This document shows, in pieces, positions 14,152-15,296 of a stretch of 15,296 bases of DNA. Made by a program: the position numbers and the translations under genes. Numbering within the stretch: the stretch's first letter is position 1; every line of letters starts with the position of its first letter. This DNA comes from an uncultured Oscillospiraceae bacterium. Lineage in GTDB: Bacteria; Bacillota; Clostridia; Oscillospirales; Oscillospiraceae. A model generated the notes under the pieces. It made no database searches and was not told where the DNA came from. It saw nothing but the letters and a program-made list of their open reading frames with translations. The stretch lies in the NCBI GenBank assembly GCA_934553255.1, contig CAKTEZ010000031.1, positions 1 through 15,296 on the forward strand, given 5' to 3'.

Positions 14152-15153
14152 TCATTTCGGCGCCTTGCGCCGTCCGAGCGGGTTCGCGCGCGCGGCGACG
14201 CGCAGCGCCTCGTTGTCGATGTGCGTGTAGATCTCGGTGGTGTTGAGATGCTCGTGACCGAGAACCTCCTGCACGGCCTTCACATCCACGCCGTTTTGCA
14301 GCATGAGCGTCGCCGCCGTGTGGCGCAGCTTGTGCGTGGAGTACTCCGTAGCGTCCAGCCCCGCCTCGGCGAGATGCTTTTTCACCAGCGCGTGGACGCT
14401 GGAGCGGCTGATGCGTTCGTCGCGGGCGGAGAGGAACAGCGCGTTTTTGTCGCGTCCGCCGACGGGGCGGCGCACGGCGCGGTAGGCATCCAGCGCGCTC
14501 TTGCAGGCGTCGTTGAGGTAGACGATGCGGACCTTGTTGCCCTTGCCGAGAACGCGCAGCGCATCGTCCTGAATGTCCTGCAAATTCAGCGCGCACAGCT
14601 CGGAGATACGCAGGCCGCAGTTGAGAAAGAGGGTCAGGATGCAGTAGTCGCGCTCGCGGTTTTTGCCGCTCACACCGTCGAGCAGGCGGCCCGCCTCGTC
14701 GAGCGTGAGGTACTTCGGCAAGGTCTTTTTGAGCTTGGGCGAGTCGAGATCCTTGCAGGGATTGACATCAAGCAGGTGCGCCTTGTTCGTCAGGTAGCTG
14801 TAGAACGAGCGGAGCGTGGCGATCTTCCGCGCGCGCGAGCGGGCGTTGAGACCGTACTCCGCGGCGCGGCTGTTCCGGTTGCGGACGCGGTCGCGGCTGA
14901 GAAAGGTCAGGTAGCCGTAGATGTCCGTGAGCGTAACGGAGCGGACGAAGGCAAGGTCCACCTGCCGAATGTCGATCTCGTCCAGCTCCTTGTCCCGCAG
15001 GCTTGGGTCGCGCTGCCGGACCAGATAGCGGAAGAAATTCCGCAGGTCGAGGTAGTATTCGTCCACGGTCTTGCGCGAGTGCGCCTTGATGGTCTCGTGG
15101 TAGCTGAGAAAGTCGAGCAAAAGCTGCGGCGCGTCGGCGCGGTAGTCGGACAT
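14152..15153 (-). CDS. Tyrosine recombinase, XerC/XerD-like
   Basis: This 333-residue site-specific recombinase has an N-terminal SAM-like DNA-binding domain (about 8-125) and a catalytic domain (about 145-325). All six catalytic residues are visible: R182 (CGLRISEL), K204 (GKGNK), H274 and R277 (HKLRHT), H300 (LGHEH) and nucleophile Y309 (TEIYTH). AGGAGG lies seven bases upstream of the ATG. The spacing of the motifs and the GKGNK and LGHEHLNTTEIYTH blocks fit XerC/D rather than large phage integrases, although it is somewhat longer than the usual 295-305. It sits directly downstream of tRNA-Arg, a common integrase position, so an island integrase is the alternative. No separate promoter is clear between the tRNA terminator and the gene; read-through may drive it. 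Confidence 0.92.
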   Translation of the reverse strand: MSDYRADAPQLLLDFLSYHETIKAHSRKTVDEYYLDLRNFFRYLVRQRDPSLRDKELDEIDIRQVDLAFVRSVTLTDIYGYLTFLSRDRVRNRNSRAAEYGLNARSRARKIATLRSFYSYLTNKAHLLDVNPCKDLDSPKLKKTLPKYLTLDEAGRLLDGVSGKNRERDYCILTLFLNCGLRISELCALNLQDIQDDALRVLGKGNKVRIVYLNDACKSALDAYRAVRRPVGGRDKNALFLSARDERISRSSVHALVKKHLAEAGLDATEYSTHKLRHTAATLMLQNGVDVKAVQEVLGHEHLNTTEIYTHIDNEALRVAARANPLGRRKAPK

Positions 15154-15185
15154 GGTGCTGCCTCCTTTCGCGGCAAACAGGAAAA

Positions 15186-15220
15186 GAAAAATCCCCCTAA
15201 AATCTTACGATTTCAGGGGG
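15186..15220 (-). terminator. Intrinsic terminator of tRNA-Arg
   Basis: CCCCCTGAAATC (15220-15209) pairs with GATTTTAGGGGG (15204-15193) over 12 positions with one G-U pair and a GTAA loop, followed by a T-rich tail (15192-15186). It abuts the CCA end of the tRNA with no spacer. Confidence 0.9.
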
Positions 15221-15296
15221 TGGCACGCCGTGAGGGATTCGAACCCCCGGCCTTCTGGTCCGTAGCCAGACGCTCTATCCAGCTGAGCTAACGGCG
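15221..15296 (-). tRNA. tRNA-Arg, anticodon ACG, first base outside the window
   Basis: The minus-strand sequence folds as a tRNA. The 5' acceptor strand CGCCGT pairs with ACGGCG, the D arm begins GCTCAGCTGGATAGAGC, the anticodon stem TCTGG/CCAGA encloses the loop CTACGGA (anticodon ACG, read as ICG after deamination), and the T arm contains GGTTCGAATCC. A genomic CCA end is encoded at 15223-15221. Position 1, which would pair with U72, lies one base past the right edge, so the gene is 5'-partial by one base only. Confidence 0.96.

Noticed and set aside
15221..15296. Second copy of the tRNA-Arg 3' end marking an island boundary within the window
   Set aside because: No second copy of the T-arm-to-CCA sequence was found by eye in the remaining sequence; a boundary, if any, lies outside.

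Overview
The window looks like a chromosomal segment of a GC-rich, Gram-positive anaerobe of the Clostridia, most likely the Oscillospiraceae (Oscillibacter / Flavonifractor type). The grounds are strong AGGAGG-type ribosome binding sites, an S-layer-homology surface protein, a compact complete shikimate operon, and protein families typical of that group; the genus is inference. Every supported gene is on the minus strand, so transcription runs from high to low coordinates.

Layout, 5' to 3' on the minus strand: (1) 15296-14112: tRNA-Arg(ACG), missing only its first base at the window edge, then its terminator, then a XerC/D-type tyrosine recombinase with all six catalytic residues, then a second terminator. 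(2) 14045-11175: a promoter, a 5' UTR with two mutually exclusive hairpins, and an 892-residue secreted protein (beta-helix-like head, Thr/Lys/Glu repeat stalk, three SLH domains), closed by a perfect 18-bp terminator. (3) 11153-2856: an eight-gene aromatic operon, aroF-tyrA-aroB-aroA-aroC-pheA-aroE::aroK-aroQ, with overlapping or near-touching genes. (4) 2808-90: an OmpR-family response regulator and a large multi-membrane-segment histidine kinase, overlapping by 14 bases. (5) 71-1: an apparent promoter for a gene beyond the left edge.

The operon encodes every step from phosphoenolpyruvate plus erythrose-4-phosphate to chorismate (DAHP synthase, AroB, type II AroQ, AroE, AroK, AroA, AroC) and both prephenate branches (PheA to phenylpyruvate, TyrA to hydroxyphenylpyruvate). 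It has no tryptophan gene.

The most interesting signal is upstream of aroF. A 32-codon leader peptide rich in Phe and Tyr codons, with no Trp, is followed by a strong intrinsic terminator just before the aroF ribosome binding site. A 12-nt segment inside the leader reading frame can pair without mismatch with the terminator's left arm. This is the layout of ribosome-mediated transcription attenuation sensing Phe/Tyr supply, which are exactly the operon's end products. No T-box motif is seen.

A second signal is a comb of TTAA half-sites (11 bp apart, then 22 or 23 bp, then 15 bp to an extended -10) that occurs both before the response regulator gene and just after the kinase gene. It suggests autoregulation plus a target gene outside the window.
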